From: Streptococcus oralis
Lineage (GTDB): Bacteria; Bacillota; Bacilli; Lactobacillales; Streptococcaceae
Length of the DNA stretch: 64,000 nucleotides
Reading direction: 5' to 3'
Assembly (NCBI RefSeq): GCF_001983955.1
Contig: NZ_CP019562.1
Span: 1,116,001 to 1,180,000, forward strand
The notes under the pieces are model-generated. The model had not been told where the DNA came from. It was given only the letters and a program-made list of their open reading frames with translations, and searched no databases. Within the stretch, counting starts at the first letter, position 1. Each line of letters begins with the position of its first letter. Position numbers and translations under genes: made by a program. This document shows, in pieces, positions 16,808 to 27,308 of this stretch.

Positions 16808-18335
16808 CACTCTTCTCCTTTCCCAAGTTTCCACCTGCCATCAAGACACCAAGTTCTTGTTTGTTAGTCGTTTCTGGCGATACAATACCTTGAATCTTAC
16901 CATCGTGAATAACAGCAATTCGGTCTGAGACATTTAAAATCTCATCCAATTCAAAGCTGACAACAAGGACAGCCTTCCCGTTATCACGTTCTTCAATCAA
17001 ACGTTTGTGGATATATTCAATGGCACCGACATCCAAACCACGAGTTGGCTGGCTGACGATAAGGAGATCAGGATCACGATCAATCTCACGAGCGATAATC
17101 GCTTTTTGTTGATTTCCTCCTGAAAGAGCTGCTGCTGGAACAAATTCACTTGCCGCACGAACATCAAATTCTTCCATCAATTTCTTGGCATGTGAAGTGA
17201 TATTGGCATAGTTCAAGATACCATTCTTGCTGAGTGGTTCTTTGTAGTAGGTTTGAAGAGCAATATTTTCTGAAATCATCATCTCCAAAATCAAGCCATC
17301 CCGGTGACGATCCTCAGGAACGTGCCCCACGCTTAGTTCTGTAATTTGTCGAGGATGCATTCCCACGATTGATTCGCCTTTTAATTCAACGCTACCTGAC
17401 TCAATCTTACGAAGACCAGTAATGGCTTGAATGAGTTCAGACTGACCATTGCCATCAATACCTGCAATACCGACAATTTCACCAGCACGAACATCCAAAG
17501 AAAGATTCTTCACAGCTGGTACACCGCGGTTTTCATTGACAACCAAGTCTTTGATAGACAAGACCACTTCTTTGGGTTGTGGTGCTTGTTTTTCCGTTTT
17601 AAAGGAGACTGAGCGTCCAACCATCATTTCTGCCAAGTCCGCATTTGTTGCCCCTGCGATTTCAACTGTCTGGATTGATTTCCCACGACGGATAACCGTC
17701 ACTCGATTCGATACCGCACGAATCTCATCCAGTTTATGGGTAATCAAAATAATGGACTTCCCTTCTTTGACAAGGTTTTTCATGATTGCCATCAACTCAT
17801 CAATCTCTGAAGGAGTCAATACGGCTGTAGGTTCGTCAAAGATAAGGATATCAGCACCACGATAGAGTGTTTTCAAGATCTCTACACGTTGTTGGGCACC
17901 AACGGAAATATCCGCCACCTTAGCAGCTGGATCCACTGCCAAACCATAACGTTCAGAAAGAGCCTTGATTTCTTTAGTAGCACCAGCTATATCTAGAACA
18001 CCATTTTTAGTGATTTCACTCCCTAAAATGATATTCTCAGCTACTGTAAAAGCTTCAACCAACATAAAATGTTGATGAACCATCCCAATTCCAAGACCAG
18101 CGGCTTTAGATGGTGAGTCTAGTTTTACAACCTGACCATTCACCACAATTTCACCACTCGTTGGTTCAAGAAGTCCTGCCAGCATATTCATCAGAGTGGA
18201 TTTACCCGCTCCATTTTCTCCTAAAAGTGCATGGATTTCACCTTTTCGCAGTTGCAAGTTGATTTTGTCGTTTGCTACAAATTCACCAAACACCTTGGTA
18301 ATATCCCGCATCTCAATGACATTTTCGTGTGCCAT
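16800..18335 (-). CDS. Nucleoside ABC transporter ATP-binding protein (double NBD)
   Basis: The 511-residue protein has two fused nucleotide-binding domains, as in RbsA/NupA-type importers. The first has Walker A GENGAGKST near residue 38 and signature ISVGAQQRVE near 141; the second has a degenerate P-loop (GIDGNGQSE near 294) and signature LSGGNQQKA near 406. It energises import of nucleosides bound by the lipoprotein encoded immediately upstream. A hairpin in the 136-base gap before it may lower its expression relative to the lipoprotein. Confidence 0.93.
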   Translation of the reverse strand: MAHENVIEMRDITKVFGEFVANDKINLQLRKGEIHALLGENGAGKSTLMNMLAGLLEPTSGEIVVNGQVVKLDSPSKAAGLGIGMVHQHFMLVEAFTVAENIILGSEITKNGVLDIAGATKEIKALSERYGLAVDPAAKVADISVGAQQRVEILKTLYRGADILIFDEPTAVLTPSEIDELMAIMKNLVKEGKSIILITHKLDEIRAVSNRVTVIRRGKSIQTVEIAGATNADLAEMMVGRSVSFKTEKQAPQPKEVVLSIKDLVVNENRGVPAVKNLSLDVRAGEIVGIAGIDGNGQSELIQAITGLRKIESGSVELKGESIVGMHPRQITELSVGHVPEDRHRDGLILEMMISENIALQTYYKEPLSKNGILNYANITSHAKKLMEEFDVRAASEFVPAAALSGGNQQKAIIAREIDRDPDLLIVSQPTRGLDVGAIEYIHKRLIEERDNGKAVLVVSFELDEILNVSDRIAVIHDGKIQGIVSPETTNKQELGVLMAGGNLGKEKSDV

Positions 18336-18421
18336 ATGCTCTTCCTTTCAGAGGTTTATTTTATTTCAATAAAACCTGCTAATCACATTAACAAGCTCTA
18401 TTGAGACAAAAATTGCCTCAA

Positions 18422-18457
18422 TTCTTAAAGAAGCGACCAATGGCCGCTTCCTAAGAA
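18422..18457 (-). promoter_or_regulatory. Intra-operon hairpin between pnrA and the ABC ATPase gene
   Basis: Arms TTCTTA and GAAGCG.CC pair with GG.CGCTTC and TAAGAA around loop AAT, a long near-perfect stem. It lacks a long T-run, so it looks like an attenuator or a 3' stabiliser of the lipoprotein message rather than a full terminator. Confidence 0.6.
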
Positions 18458-18471
18458 ATGACTTTTATCCA

Positions 18472-19527
18472 TTATTTTTCAGGAACTTTTACGCTTCCGT
18501 CAAGGATTTTAGCTTTTGCATCTTCAACAGCTTTTTTACCTTCTTCTGAAAGGTTTGTTACTGCTAGCTCAACCCCTTTATCTTTCAATGAGTAAACAAT
18601 CACTTGTCCACCAGGGAATTCACCATTTTCTGTTTTGTTGGCAATATCTTTTACAGTTGTACCAACTTGTTTCAATGTAGATACAAGAACGAAGTTAGAT
18701 TCTTTACCATCTTTAGAAGTGTATTTACCTTCTGCTGCTTGGTCACGGTCTACACCGATAACCCAAACTTTTTCGTTTTCATTTTTGTTTTCGTTCAATG
18801 ATTTTGCTTCAGCAAAGACACCAGCACCTGTACCACCAGCTGCTTGGTAGACAACGTCTGCACCGGCAGCATATTGAGCTGCTGCAATTGTTTTACCTTT
18901 AGCAGCATCACCAAATGAACCAGCATAGTCAACTTGGACTTTGATAGATGGGTCTACTGATTCAACACCAGCTTTGAATCCAGCTGCAAAACGTGAAATA
19001 ACTTCAGATTCAATACCACCTACAAAACCAACTTGTTTTGTTTTCGTAGTTTTCGCTGCTGCAACACCAGCAAGGTAAGCTGCTTCGTTATCCGCAAATC
19101 TTACGCTCGCAACATTCTTTTGACCTTCAATCACATCATCAATCAAGACATAGTTTAGGTCAGAGTGGTCTTTTGCTGCTTCCTCAACTGCATTGTGAAG
19201 GGCAAAACCAACACCGAAGATCAGGTTGTAACTTCCAGCCGCTTGTTGCAAGTTGTTAGCATAGTCTGCTTCGCTTGTTGATTGGAAGTAAGTGTAACCT
19301 TTATCTTTAGAAAGATTGTGTTCTTTACCCCAGTCTTGCAAACCTTCCCAAGCTGATTGGTTAAATGATTTATCATCAACACCACCAGTATCTGTTACGA
19401 TTGCTGCTTTGGTCTTCATTTCTGATGAAGATGAAGCGGCGTTACGAGAAGAGCGGTTACCACATGCAGCAAGTCCAACTGCTGCTACTGCAACTAGACC
19501 AAGGCCTAGCCATTGTTTCTTGTTCAT
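18472..19527 (-). CDS. pnrA: BMP-family nucleoside-binding lipoprotein
   Basis: The 351-residue protein has a lipoprotein signal peptide with lipobox LAAC near residues 19-22, followed by a Ser/Asn-rich linker and a periplasmic-binding domain with the BMP/Med motif TDTGGVDDKSFNQSAWEG. It matches the pneumococcal PnrA (TmpC-like) nucleoside receptor. The start at 19527 has AGGAGG upstream. It sits between cdd and the transporter genes, consistent with import of nucleosides for the salvage enzymes encoded in the same unit. Confidence 0.93.
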   Translation of the reverse strand: MNKKQWLGLGLVAVAAVGLAACGNRSSRNAASSSSEMKTKAAIVTDTGGVDDKSFNQSAWEGLQDWGKEHNLSKDKGYTYFQSTSEADYANNLQQAAGSYNLIFGVGFALHNAVEEAAKDHSDLNYVLIDDVIEGQKNVASVRFADNEAAYLAGVAAAKTTKTKQVGFVGGIESEVISRFAAGFKAGVESVDPSIKVQVDYAGSFGDAAKGKTIAAAQYAAGADVVYQAAGGTGAGVFAEAKSLNENKNENEKVWVIGVDRDQAAEGKYTSKDGKESNFVLVSTLKQVGTTVKDIANKTENGEFPGGQVIVYSLKDKGVELAVTNLSEEGKKAVEDAKAKILDGSVKVPEK

Positions 19528-19594
19528 TACTGAACCTCCTAAATAAGATGTGCAACGATGTTGCAAGTATGGATTGGTTGGCCACAAGGACCGC

Positions 19595-19611
19595 GTCACT
19601 CAGAGAGTGAC
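19595..19611. promoter_or_regulatory. Perfect 7-bp hairpin between cdd and pnrA
   Basis: GTCACTC-AGA-GAGTGAC occupies the 89-base gap between cdd and pnrA. There is no T-run. A processing or stability element is possible. Confidence 0.4.
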
Positions 19612-19616
19612 TCAGA

Positions 19617-20006
19617 CTAATTTAAGTCTGTAAATGAGTATGGAAGTAACTCCCCGACCGTCATCTCGACCGTCGATTTATCTTTAGCGACTAAAGTCAC
19701 TTTTAGATCTTGTTCAAAAAATTCAACCATGACCTGGCGGCAAGCACCACATGGCGAGATAGGTTTTTCAGTTTGTCCGTAGACAATCAATTCTGAAAAC
19801 TCCCGTTGCCCCTCCGAAACTGCTTTAAAAATAGCAGTACGTTCTCCACAATTAGTCAAGGGATAACTAGCATTCTCGATGTTCACACCCGTATAAATGC
19901 TACCATCCTTGGCAACTAAAACAGCTCCGATAGGAAAGTGAGAATAAGGCACATAAGCTTTCTTGCTAGTTTCAATTGCTAGTTCAATCAACTCAGTAGT
20001 TGCCAT
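19617..20006 (-). CDS. cdd: Cytidine deaminase
   Basis: The 129-residue enzyme deaminates cytidine and deoxycytidine to (deoxy)uridine. Zinc motifs are present: NCGERTAIF near residues 52-60 and PCGACRQVM near 86-94. Length is typical of the small homotetrameric class. It overlaps deoC by 14 bases, so translation is probably coupled. It acts in pyrimidine nucleoside salvage with the neighbouring Pdp and DeoC. Confidence 0.95.
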   Translation of the reverse strand: MATTELIELAIETSKKAYVPYSHFPIGAVLVAKDGSIYTGVNIENASYPLTNCGERTAIFKAVSEGQREFSELIVYGQTEKPISPCGACRQVMVEFFEQDLKVTLVAKDKSTVEMTVGELLPYSFTDLN

Positions 20007-20655
20007 CTGCCAATTCTCCTTTTAAGATTGCTACACCAGCAGATGTTCCGATACGGGTAGCACCTGCCTCCACAAAGGCAAGAGCGTCTGCGTAAGAACG
20101 CGCTCCACCAGCAGCCTTAACACCCATATCAGGTCCCACTGTTTGACGCATTAACTTGACATCTGGCAGAGTTGCTCCTCCAGTTGAGAAACCAGTAGAT
20201 GTTTTAACAAAGTCTGCTCCCGCTTTTTGAGAGAGTTGGCAGGCCACAACCTTTTCTTCGTCAGTCAATAAGCAAGCTTCAATAATAACTTTCACTAGCT
20301 TGTCGCCACTTGCTTCTACAACAGCACGAATGTCTGATTCAACTAAATCAAGATTTCCTGATTTGAGAGCTCCGACGTTGATAACCATATCAATCTCATC
20401 TGCTCCATTTTGGATGGCTTCCTTGGTCTCAAAAGCTTTGACAGCTGAAGTTGTTGCTCCCAAAGGAAAACCAACTACTGTACAAACCTTTACATCTGAA
20501 CCTTCAAGCCCCGCCTTTGAATAAGCAACCCAAGTCGGGTTAACACAGACACTGGCGAAATCATACTCACGCGCTTCAGATAGCAAACGATCAATTTGTT
20601 CTTGACTTGCATCTTGTTTTAAAAGCGTATGATCAATGTATTTATTTAATTTCAT
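19993..20655 (-). CDS. deoC: Deoxyribose-phosphate aldolase
   Basis: The 220-residue class I aldolase splits 2-deoxyribose 5-phosphate into glyceraldehyde 3-phosphate and acetaldehyde. The Schiff-base lysine lies in DFVKTSTGF near residue 152 and further catalytic text in [10 protein letters not shown] near 181. The start [13 protein letters not shown] is standard. It lies 19 bases after pdp and overlaps cdd. Confidence 0.95.
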   Translation of the reverse strand: MKLNKYIDHTLLKQDASQEQIDRLLSEAREYDFASVCVNPTWVAYSKAGLEGSDVKVCTVVGFPLGATTSAVKAFETKEAIQNGADEIDMVINVGALKSGNLDLVESDIRAVVEASGDKLVKVIIEACLLTDEEKVVACQLSQKAGADFVKTSTGFSTGGATLPDVKLMRQTVGPDMGVKAAGGARSYADALAFVEAGATRIGTSAGVAILKGELADGNY

Positions 20656-20674
20656 ATTCGGATTCTCCCTAGTT

Positions 20675-21952
20675 TTATGAGATAATTTCTATAATTTCTC
20701 GTAAACTTTGCACTCCATCATTTATTTTAACATATTTTTGAAATTCTGTAACTAGTTCAGAAGAAATTTTTCCATTTGTATAAACTTTTGCAACAATTTC
20801 TCCTTTTTGAACTGAGTCACCAACTTTCTTTTCAAAAACAATCCCTGTTTCATAGTCCAAGTCATCAGACTTGACTGCACGACCAGCTCCTAATCGCATG
20901 GCATATAGGCCAAAATCCATAGCTGGAAGGGCTGAAATGACACCTGTCTCTTGAGCCGGGATATCCACTACATGTGCAACATTTACTGGTCGGTAGAGAT
21001 CTTCTAGATCACCGCCTTGAGCCGCCACCATTTCTTCAAATTTGGCAAGGGCTTGCCCATTTTCAAGGTGTTGACGTACTTCTTCTACCGTCTTCTCAAC
21101 ATCTGCTAAACTAAGCATAATCTGAGCTAGTTCACAGATAAAGTGACTGATATCTTCTCGACCTTTTCCTTGAAGAATTTCGATTGCTTCTAGAATTTCG
21201 AGACGATTGCCAATAGCTCGACCCAAGGGCTGACTCATATCGGTAATAACTGCTACAGTCTTTCTTCCAACAGCCTTTCCAAGATCAACCATGGTTTGAG
21301 CCAATTCGCGTGCCTCCTCAACAGTCTTCATAAAGGCACCCTCACCGACAGTCACATCTAGCAAAATGGCATCTGCCCCAGCAGCGATTTTCTTACTCAT
21401 GACAGAACTAGCAATCAAAGGAATCGTGTCGACTGTCGCTGTCACATCACGAAGAGCATAGAGAAGTTTGTCTGCTTTAACCAGCTGATCTGACTGCCCA
21501 ATGACAGATACACCAATGTCCTGTACCTGACGAATGAAATCCTCTTGACTACGTTCCACTTGGTAGCCCTTGATTGCTTCTAACTTATCCAAGGTCCCTC
21601 CAGTGTGTCCTAGTCCACGACCACTCATCTTGGCTACTGGAACACCAAAACTGGCCACCAAAGGAGCTAAAATCAAGGTCACCTTATCACCAACACCACC
21701 TGTCGAGTGTTTATCTACTTTGATACCCTCTATGGCTGACAAATCAAACTCTTGGCCCGTCTTAACCATATTCATCGTCAGGTCAGAAATCTCACGTGTG
21801 GTCATTCCTTTGAAATAAACTGCCATAGCAAAGGCAGACATTTGATAGTCTGGAACAGTTCCAGCCACATAGCCTTCTACCAACCATTTGATTTCATTTG
21901 AAGTCAGTTCTTGACCATCTCGTTTCTTTTGGATTAAATCAACTGCTCTCAT
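20675..21952 (-). CDS. pdp: Pyrimidine-nucleoside phosphorylase
   Basis: The 425-residue protein belongs to the thymidine/pyrimidine nucleoside phosphorylase family; the signature [16 protein letters not shown] is near residues 80-95 and [16 protein letters not shown] near 111. It yields (deoxy)ribose 1-phosphate and a free base. Its start overlaps the stop of the upstream methyltransferase gene by four bases. It works with DeoC and Cdd to use nucleosides as carbon source. Confidence 0.94.
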   Translation of the reverse strand: MRAVDLIQKKRDGQELTSNEIKWLVEGYVAGTVPDYQMSAFAMAVYFKGMTTREISDLTMNMVKTGQEFDLSAIEGIKVDKHSTGGVGDKVTLILAPLVASFGVPVAKMSGRGLGHTGGTLDKLEAIKGYQVERSQEDFIRQVQDIGVSVIGQSDQLVKADKLLYALRDVTATVDTIPLIASSVMSKKIAAGADAILLDVTVGEGAFMKTVEEARELAQTMVDLGKAVGRKTVAVITDMSQPLGRAIGNRLEILEAIEILQGKGREDISHFICELAQIMLSLADVEKTVEEVRQHLENGQALAKFEEMVAAQGGDLEDLYRPVNVAHVVDIPAQETGVISALPAMDFGLYAMRLGAGRAVKSDDLDYETGIVFEKKVGDSVQKGEIVAKVYTNGKISSELVTEFQKYVKINDGVQSLREIIEIIS

Positions 21953-22539
21953 TCTTTCACACTTCTAAGGATATAATATCCCTTATCTTTCTTTACGATT
22001 TCACAATTTCCAAAAACTTCTTCCATCTTACTTTTAGCACTTGGAGCCCCTTGTTTTTTCTGAATGACGATGGTTAAATCTCCTCTGTCTTTCAAGAAAT
22101 CTCTGCTCTTTTCGATAATCTCATGAACAACCTGTTTGCCCGCTCGAATAGGCGGATTGGAAATAACATGGTCAAACTTCCCTTCAACTTGTTCATAGAT
22201 ATTGGATTGGAAAATCGTTACTTCTACTTTATTACGTTCAGCATTTTGTCGCGCTAGGTCCAAGGCACGATTATTGATATCGACCATGGTTGCCTGAACT
22301 CCATAAGCCTTGGCTAACGACAAACCCAATGGCCCATAACCACAACCTACATCAAGAACAGTTTCTCCTTTGTTAACCTCTAGACACTTCAATAAAAGCT
22401 GACTCCCAAAGTCAACCATTTTCTTGCTAAAAACACCCGCATCCGTCAAAAAGGTCATGTTTTCTCCCAACAATTCCACTCTCAACTCATGAATGTCGTG
22501 AGCAGCATCAGGATTTTCTGCATAATACATTTTACTCAT
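21949..22539 (-). CDS. Class I SAM-dependent methyltransferase, RsmC-like
   Basis: The 196-residue single-domain methyltransferase has motif I VLDVGCGYGPLGL near residues 61-73, acidic motif II (MVDIN) and the catalytic SNPPIRAG near 131, which suggests an N2-guanine RNA methyltransferase of the RsmC/RlmG type. It lacks the duplicated N-terminal domain of E. coli RsmC. It is the first gene of the nucleoside salvage unit. No Shine-Dalgarno precedes its ATG and the predicted -10 ends seven bases away, so the transcript may be leaderless. Confidence 0.85.
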   Translation of the reverse strand: MSKMYYAENPDAAHDIHELRVELLGENMTFLTDAGVFSKKMVDFGSQLLLKCLEVNKGETVLDVGCGYGPLGLSLAKAYGVQATMVDINNRALDLARQNAERNKVEVTIFQSNIYEQVEGKFDHVISNPPIRAGKQVVHEIIEKSRDFLKDRGDLTIVIQKKQGAPSAKSKMEEVFGNCEIVKKDKGYYILRSVKE

Positions 22540-22545
22540 AAAACT

Positions 22546-22585
22546 ATTTTACCATAATTTGGCTTGAATTGTAAATCGTTTACAA
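22546..22585 (-). promoter_or_regulatory. Promoter and palindromic operator candidate of the nucleoside salvage operon
   Basis: On the minus strand TTTACA (22570-22575), an 18-base spacer and TGGTAAAAT (-10 at 22546-22551) lie just before the first gene. A perfect inverted repeat TTGTAAA-TCG-TTTACAA (22569-22585) overlaps the -35. It resembles a cre site with one extra base, so CcpA or a DeoR-type repressor are both possible. Confidence 0.6.
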
Positions 22586-22741
22586 AGTGATGATCAAATG
22601 AAAAAGACTGAAGAATCCTAGTCAAAAAACCTTTTCTTCAATCTCTTTCAATTATTAGAAATACATTACAATCTATCGGGAACTACAAATTATCATAGTC
22701 AGGAAAAAACAGATCGCCTGTAATCAAGCACATTTTCATCA

Positions 22742-23146
22742 CTATTGCTTAACCTTAAAATACTTTATTATCAACAGGATTCCCAATATGATGTTTAGAT
22801 AAAAACCCAACTGATAAGTTTGTGTCAAGATTTCCAAACTTGTCCAAAGTCGTATCAAATCTTCTAGTGACATACGGAATAGATATCCTTCTGTAGCAAT
22901 CCACAAAATCAAAAATAGATAACTACCAGCAGCAAGCCATTTCGTCCACTGCTTTTTTACTAGCCAGGCAATCAAGAGTGAACAGATAAAGATAACTGTT
23001 ACAAGGAGATGATCCATTAAGAAGGTAAAACCGTAATAGGTTTCTACAAAGCGTCTACCATTATCCGCATTCGCTCCCCTTATAAAAGGTAGTGTAAAAC
23101 TTAAAATAAAACAGAGTTCCAATATGTAACATCTCAAGATTTTCAT
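22742..23146 (-). CDS. Hypothetical membrane protein
   Basis: The 134-residue protein has four likely membrane helices (about residues 6-22, 42-64, 70-88 and 110-130). I do not recognise the family. GGAGGTATAC precedes the ATG at 23146. It stands alone on the minus strand between the nucleoside operon and coaA, with about 200 bases of plain AT-rich sequence downstream in which I see no clear terminator. Confidence 0.6.
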   Translation of the reverse strand: MKILRCYILELCFILSFTLPFIRGANADNGRRFVETYYGFTFLMDHLLVTVIFICSLLIAWLVKKQWTKWLAAGSYLFLILWIATEGYLFRMSLEDLIRLWTSLEILTQTYQLGFYLNIILGILLIIKYFKVKQ

Positions 23147-23347
23147 TGTATACCTCCTATAAGTTGCGAACTAAAAAGCCCACTTTTAATAACTGATAAG
23201 TCTTCAGAAACCATTCCCCATCTCATCATTAAATTATTCAACCTCCATCTACCTCTATTATACGATATTGACTTACTACCATCAAGAAACCGCTTTATCT
23301 TTTTAGCTTTTTATGGTATGATAAACAAAATATCTAGGGGAAAACAA

Positions 23348-24268
23348 ATGACCAACGAATTTTTACATTTTGAAAAAATCAGTCGCCAGACTTGGCAATC
23401 ATTGCATCGCAAAACAACCCCTCCCTTGACAGAGGAAGAGTTAGAATCCATCAAGAGTTTCAATGACCAGATTAGTCTGCAGGACGTAACAGACGTCTAT
23501 CTTCCCCTTGTCCATCTTATCCATATTTACAAGCGCACTAAGGATGATTTGGCATTTTCAAAAGGAATTTTTCTTCAACGCGAAAGTAAATCTCAGCCTT
23601 TTATCATTGGGGTTTCTGGAAGCGTTGCTGTGGGGAAATCTACTACTAGTCGCTTGATTCAGATTCTACTATCACGCACTCTCCCAGATGCTACTGTAGA
23701 ATTGGTGACAACTGACGGTTTTCTCTATCCCAATCAAACCTTGATAGACCAAGATATCTTAAATCGCAAAGGTTTTCCTGAAAGTTATGATATGGAAACC
23801 TTGCTGAATTTTCTTGACCGCCTAAAGAATGGGCAAGATGTCGATATTCCTGTCTATTCTCATGAAGTGTATGACATTGTTCCTGGAGAGAAGCAACGTG
23901 TCAAAGCTGCTGATTTTGTCATTGTCGAGGGCATCAATGTCTTTCAAAACCCTCAAAATGAGCGCCTTTACATCACTGATTTCTTTGATTTCTCCATCTA
24001 TGTGGATGCAGCAGTTGAGGACATTGAAAGTTGGTATCTGGATCGTTTCTTAAAACTCCTCAGCTTTGCCCAAAATGATCCCAACAGCTACTACCACCGC
24101 TTTACGCAAATGCCAATTGGAGAAGTTGAAGCCTTTGCACATCAGGTTTGGACCAGTATTAATCTCACAAATCTACAAAACTATATCGAACCAACAAGGA
24201 ATCGCGCCGAGGTCATTCTCCACAAGACTAAAAACCATGAAATCGATGAAATTTACCTAAAAAAATAA
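23348..24268 (+). CDS. coaA: Pantothenate kinase, type I
   Basis: The 306-residue bacterial type I pantothenate kinase catalyses the first step of coenzyme A synthesis. Motifs: P-loop [13 protein letters not shown] near residues 92-104, TTDGFLYPN near 126 and the later YYHRFTQMP. The ATG at 23348 is preferred because the family starts [16 protein letters not shown] lies upstream. An extended -10 (TGGTATGAT) is found about 30 bases before the start. Confidence 0.95.
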   Translation: MTNEFLHFEKISRQTWQSLHRKTTPPLTEEELESIKSFNDQISLQDVTDVYLPLVHLIHIYKRTKDDLAFSKGIFLQRESKSQPFIIGVSGSVAVGKSTTSRLIQILLSRTLPDATVELVTTDGFLYPNQTLIDQDILNRKGFPESYDMETLLNFLDRLKNGQDVDIPVYSHEVYDIVPGEKQRVKAADFVIVEGINVFQNPQNERLYITDFFDFSIYVDAAVEDIESWYLDRFLKLLSFAQNDPNSYYHRFTQMPIGEVEAFAHQVWTSINLTNLQNYIEPTRNRAEVILHKTKNHEIDEIYLKK

Positions 24269-24275
24269 TTTCCCC

Positions 24276-24304
24276 TTGTCAAAACCTAAGTTTTCATATA
24301 TAAT
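24276..24304 (+). promoter_or_regulatory. rpsT promoter
   Basis: TTGTCA (24276-24281), a 17-base spacer and TATAAT (24299-24304) lie 32 bases upstream of the rpsT start, just after the coaA stop. Confidence 0.8.
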
Positions 24305-24335
24305 GGTATAGTTAGTAAATATGGAGGTAAGAACA

Positions 24336-24572
24336 TTGGCAAACATTAAATCAGCTATCAAACGCGCTGAATTGAACGTTAAACAAAACGAAAAAAACTC
24401 AGCTCAAAAATCAGCTATGCGTACTGCTATCAAAGCTTTCGAAGCAAACCCTTCTGAAGAACTTTTCCGTGCTGCTAGCTCAGCTATCGACAAAGCAGAA
24501 ACTAAAGGTTTGATTCATAAAAACAAAGCAAGCCGCGACAAAGCTCGTCTTTCAGCTAAACTTGCTAAATAA
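24336..24572 (+). CDS. rpsT: 30S ribosomal protein S20
   Basis: The 78-residue basic helical protein ([13 protein letters not shown]...) is S20, which binds 16S rRNA. The start is a TTG at 24336, preceded by GGAGGT eight bases upstream; an in-frame ATG at 24321 overlaps that ribosome-binding site and would add five residues not found in the family. A rare start codon is a known way to limit S20 synthesis. A terminator follows. Confidence 0.94.
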
Positions 24573-24573
24573 G

Positions 24574-24599
24574 AAACAGTCCATAGAGGCTGTTTTTTT
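24574..24599 (+). terminator. Terminator of rpsT
   Basis: AAACAG/CTGTTT stem with inner CC/GG, then seven T, directly after the rpsT stop. Confidence 0.88.
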
Positions 24600-24624
24600 G
24601 TCCTCTAATCAGAAAAGGTAGAAA

Positions 24625-25158
24625 ATGAAAATCGCAATCATAGGATATTCTGGAGCCGGCAAGTCAACTCTAGCTGAAAAGTTGTCAAACTACTACTCCA
24701 TCCCCAAACTGCATATGGACACACTCCAATTTCAACCTGGTTGGCAAGACAGTGACCGCGAATGGATGCTGGACGAGATGAAAAACTTTCTCACAAAGCA
24801 CGAAGCTTGGGTCATCGACGGCAACTACTCTTGGTGTTGCTATGAAGAAAGAATGCTGGAAGCTGACAAAATCATCTTTCTCAATTTTTCACCATGGACT
24901 TGTCTCTTTCGAGCCTTTAAACGGTATCTCACATACCGAGGCAAGGTCAGAGAAAGTATGGCTGCAGGTTGCCCTGAACGCTTTGACTGGGAATTTATCA
25001 GATGGATTCTCTGGGATGGGCGGACCAAAACTGCTAAAGAACGCTATCAGCAGATTCAAGAAACCTATCCAGAGAAAGTAATTGTCCTCCGGTATCAAAA
25101 GGAGATGGACCACTTCTTAGAAAATCTCGCGCATAACAAGAAAAACCAACGTGTATAA
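24625..25158 (+). CDS. P-loop kinase-like protein (FlaR/topology-modulation family)
   Basis: The 177-residue protein starts MKIAIIGYSGAGKSTLAEKL, an adenylate-kinase-like P-loop (GYSGAGKST), followed by LHMDTLQFQPGW, WVIDGNY and an arginine-bearing lid. Databases usually call this family 'DNA topology modulation protein FlaR' or AAA family ATPase; the real substrate is unknown to me. The stop codon lies inside a 10-bp bidirectional terminator stem. Confidence 0.78.
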   Translation: MKIAIIGYSGAGKSTLAEKLSNYYSIPKLHMDTLQFQPGWQDSDREWMLDEMKNFLTKHEAWVIDGNYSWCCYEERMLEADKIIFLNFSPWTCLFRAFKRYLTYRGKVRESMAAGCPERFDWEFIRWILWDGRTKTAKERYQQIQETYPEKVIVLRYQKEMDHFLENLAHNKKNQRV

Positions 25159-25170
25159 CGTTGGTTTTTT
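25143..25170. terminator. Bidirectional terminator between the P-loop gene and metG
   Basis: A perfect 10-bp stem AAACCAACGT/ACGTTGGTTT with loop GTATA is flanked by A and T runs, so it can serve both convergent genes. Confidence 0.9.
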
Positions 25171-25174
25171 GCTT

Positions 25175-27172
25175 TTACCCAATCACACTTCCATTTGGTA
25201 CAGCTGGATCAACTGTGAGAAGGGTTAATTTGCCATCATGTTCAGCTGAGAGAATCATACCTTGACTGACATATTTTTTCATCATTTTACGTGGTTTAAG
25301 GTTAGCAACGATTTGGACTTTCTTGCCGACCAATTCTTGCTCATTTGGATAGTATTTGGCAATTCCTGAGAGGATTTGACGGTCTTCGCCATCACCAGCA
25401 TCTAAGCGGAATTGAAGCAACTTATCAGAACCTTCCACTTTAGACACTTCTTTGACTTCTGCGACACGGATTTCAACCTTGTCAAAGTCTTCAAACTTGA
25501 TTTCATCCTTGTTTAGTTTGAGTTCGACTTCATCTGGATTCCACTCTTTTTCGACAGCTGGTTTGTTGCCTTCCATTTGTTCCTTGATATAGGCAATTTC
25601 TTCTTCCATGTCCAGACGTGGGAAGATTGGTGTTCCTTTGGCAACTACAGTCACATCTGCTGGGAAGTCAGCCAAACTCAAGTTCTCAAGGCTAGAAACT
25701 TCTGCGAGACCAAGCTGAGTCAAGACTGCCTGACTTGTCTCCATCATAAATGGCTCAATCATGTGAGCTACGACACGAAGGCTGGCTGCCAAGTGGCTCA
25801 TGACACTTGCCAATTGGTCACGAAGGGCTTCATCCTTGGCCAAGACCCATGGGGCTGTCTCATCGATGTATTTGTTAGTACGAGAGATAAGAGTCCAGAC
25901 TGCTTCAAGTGCACGTGGGTAGTCAACTGCTTCCATGTGTGTATGGTAGTCAGAGATAGATTGCTCTGCTACTTGAGCAAGAGCATTGTCAAATTCAGTC
26001 ACACCTTCTACATAGGCTGGAATTTGCCCATCAAAGTACTTGTTGATCATGGAAACCGTACGGTTGAGGAGGTTTCCAAGGTCATTGGCCAATTCATAGT
26101 TGATACGGCCTACATAGTCTTCAGGAGTGAAGGTTCCGTCTGAACCAACTGGAAGGCTACGCATGAGGTAGTAACGAAGTGGATCCAGTCCATAACGTTC
26201 TACTAGCATTTCAGGGTAAACGACATTCCCTTTAGACTTAGACATCTTGCCGTCTTTCATGACAAACCAACCGTGGGCAATCAAACGTTCTGGCAACTTG
26301 ATATTGAGCATCATGAGCAAGATTGGCCAGTAGATTGAGTGGAAACGGAGAATATCTTTTCCGACCATGTGGAAGACTGTTCCGTTCCAGAACTTGTCAA
26401 AGTTAGTATGATCGTCTTGACCATAACCAAGAGCAGTCGCATAGTTGAGAAGGGCATCAATCCAAACATAGACAACGTGTTTTGGATTAGATGGTACTGG
26501 CACACCCCAGGTAAAGGTTGTACGAGAAACCGCTAAGTCTTCCAAACCTGGCTCAATAAAGTTACGTAACATTTCATTAAGACGACCATCTGGAGTGATG
26601 AAATCAGGGTGAGATTTGAAAAATTCTACCAAACGGTCTTGGTATTTGCTGAGGCGAAGGAAGTAAGATTCTTCAGAAACCCATTCCACTTCGTGACCTG
26701 ATGGAGCGATACCGCCCGTCACATTTCCAGCTTCATCACGGAAAACTTCCGCAAGCTGACTTTCTGTAAAGAATTCTTCATCTGAAACTGAATACCAGCC
26801 AGAGTATTCACCTAAGTAGATATCATCTTGAGCAAGCAAGCGTTCAAAGACTTGAGCTACAACTTTTTCATGGTAATCATCAGTTGTACGGATAAATTTA
26901 TCGTATGAGATATCGAGTAATTTCCAGAGTTCTTTGACACCAATCGCCATCCCATCAACATAGGCTTGAGGTGTGATACCAGCTTCTTCTGCTTTTTGTT
27001 GAATCTTTTGACCATGCTCATCAAGACCAGTCAGATAAAAGACATCGTAGCCCATGAGGCGTTTGTAGCGAGCTAAGACATCGCATGCGATAGTTGTGTA
27101 GGCAGAACCGATATGAAGTTTACCAGATGGATAGTAAATCGGTGTTGTAATATAAAAATTCTTTTCAGACAT
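25175..27172 (-). CDS. metG: Methionyl-tRNA synthetase
   Basis: The 665-residue class I synthetase has the HIGH-type motif KLHIGSAYT near residues 18-26 and KMSKS ([10 protein letters not shown]) near 298. The C-terminal ~110 residues form a tRNA-binding OB-fold domain ([11 protein letters not shown]...). This single-zinc-less form fused to the EMAP-like domain is usual for streptococci. ATG at 27172 has GGAAAGG upstream and gives the 665-residue pneumococcal length; a longer in-frame extension is not supported. Confidence 0.96.
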   Translation of the reverse strand: MSEKNFYITTPIYYPSGKLHIGSAYTTIACDVLARYKRLMGYDVFYLTGLDEHGQKIQQKAEEAGITPQAYVDGMAIGVKELWKLLDISYDKFIRTTDDYHEKVVAQVFERLLAQDDIYLGEYSGWYSVSDEEFFTESQLAEVFRDEAGNVTGGIAPSGHEVEWVSEESYFLRLSKYQDRLVEFFKSHPDFITPDGRLNEMLRNFIEPGLEDLAVSRTTFTWGVPVPSNPKHVVYVWIDALLNYATALGYGQDDHTNFDKFWNGTVFHMVGKDILRFHSIYWPILLMMLNIKLPERLIAHGWFVMKDGKMSKSKGNVVYPEMLVERYGLDPLRYYLMRSLPVGSDGTFTPEDYVGRINYELANDLGNLLNRTVSMINKYFDGQIPAYVEGVTEFDNALAQVAEQSISDYHTHMEAVDYPRALEAVWTLISRTNKYIDETAPWVLAKDEALRDQLASVMSHLAASLRVVAHMIEPFMMETSQAVLTQLGLAEVSSLENLSLADFPADVTVVAKGTPIFPRLDMEEEIAYIKEQMEGNKPAVEKEWNPDEVELKLNKDEIKFEDFDKVEIRVAEVKEVSKVEGSDKLLQFRLDAGDGEDRQILSGIAKYYPNEQELVGKKVQIVANLKPRKMMKKYVSQGMILSAEHDGKLTLLTVDPAVPNGSVIG

Positions 27173-27260
27173 AATTTTTCCTTTCCAGGCAAATGAAACC
27201 TGTTTTTCTAACACTTCATTATATCATATTTTTAGTGATTTTCGACAGGAAAATCCATAC

Positions 27261-27296
27261 AAAAACAAGACAGATAAATGTCCATCTTGTTTTTTT
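27261..27296 (-). terminator. Terminator of the MacAB-like efflux operon
   Basis: A 10-bp stem AAAAACAAGA/TCTTGTTTTT with a 14-base loop lies 12 bases past the permease stop. Confidence 0.75.
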
Positions 27297-27308
27297 CTGT
27301 TCTATATC

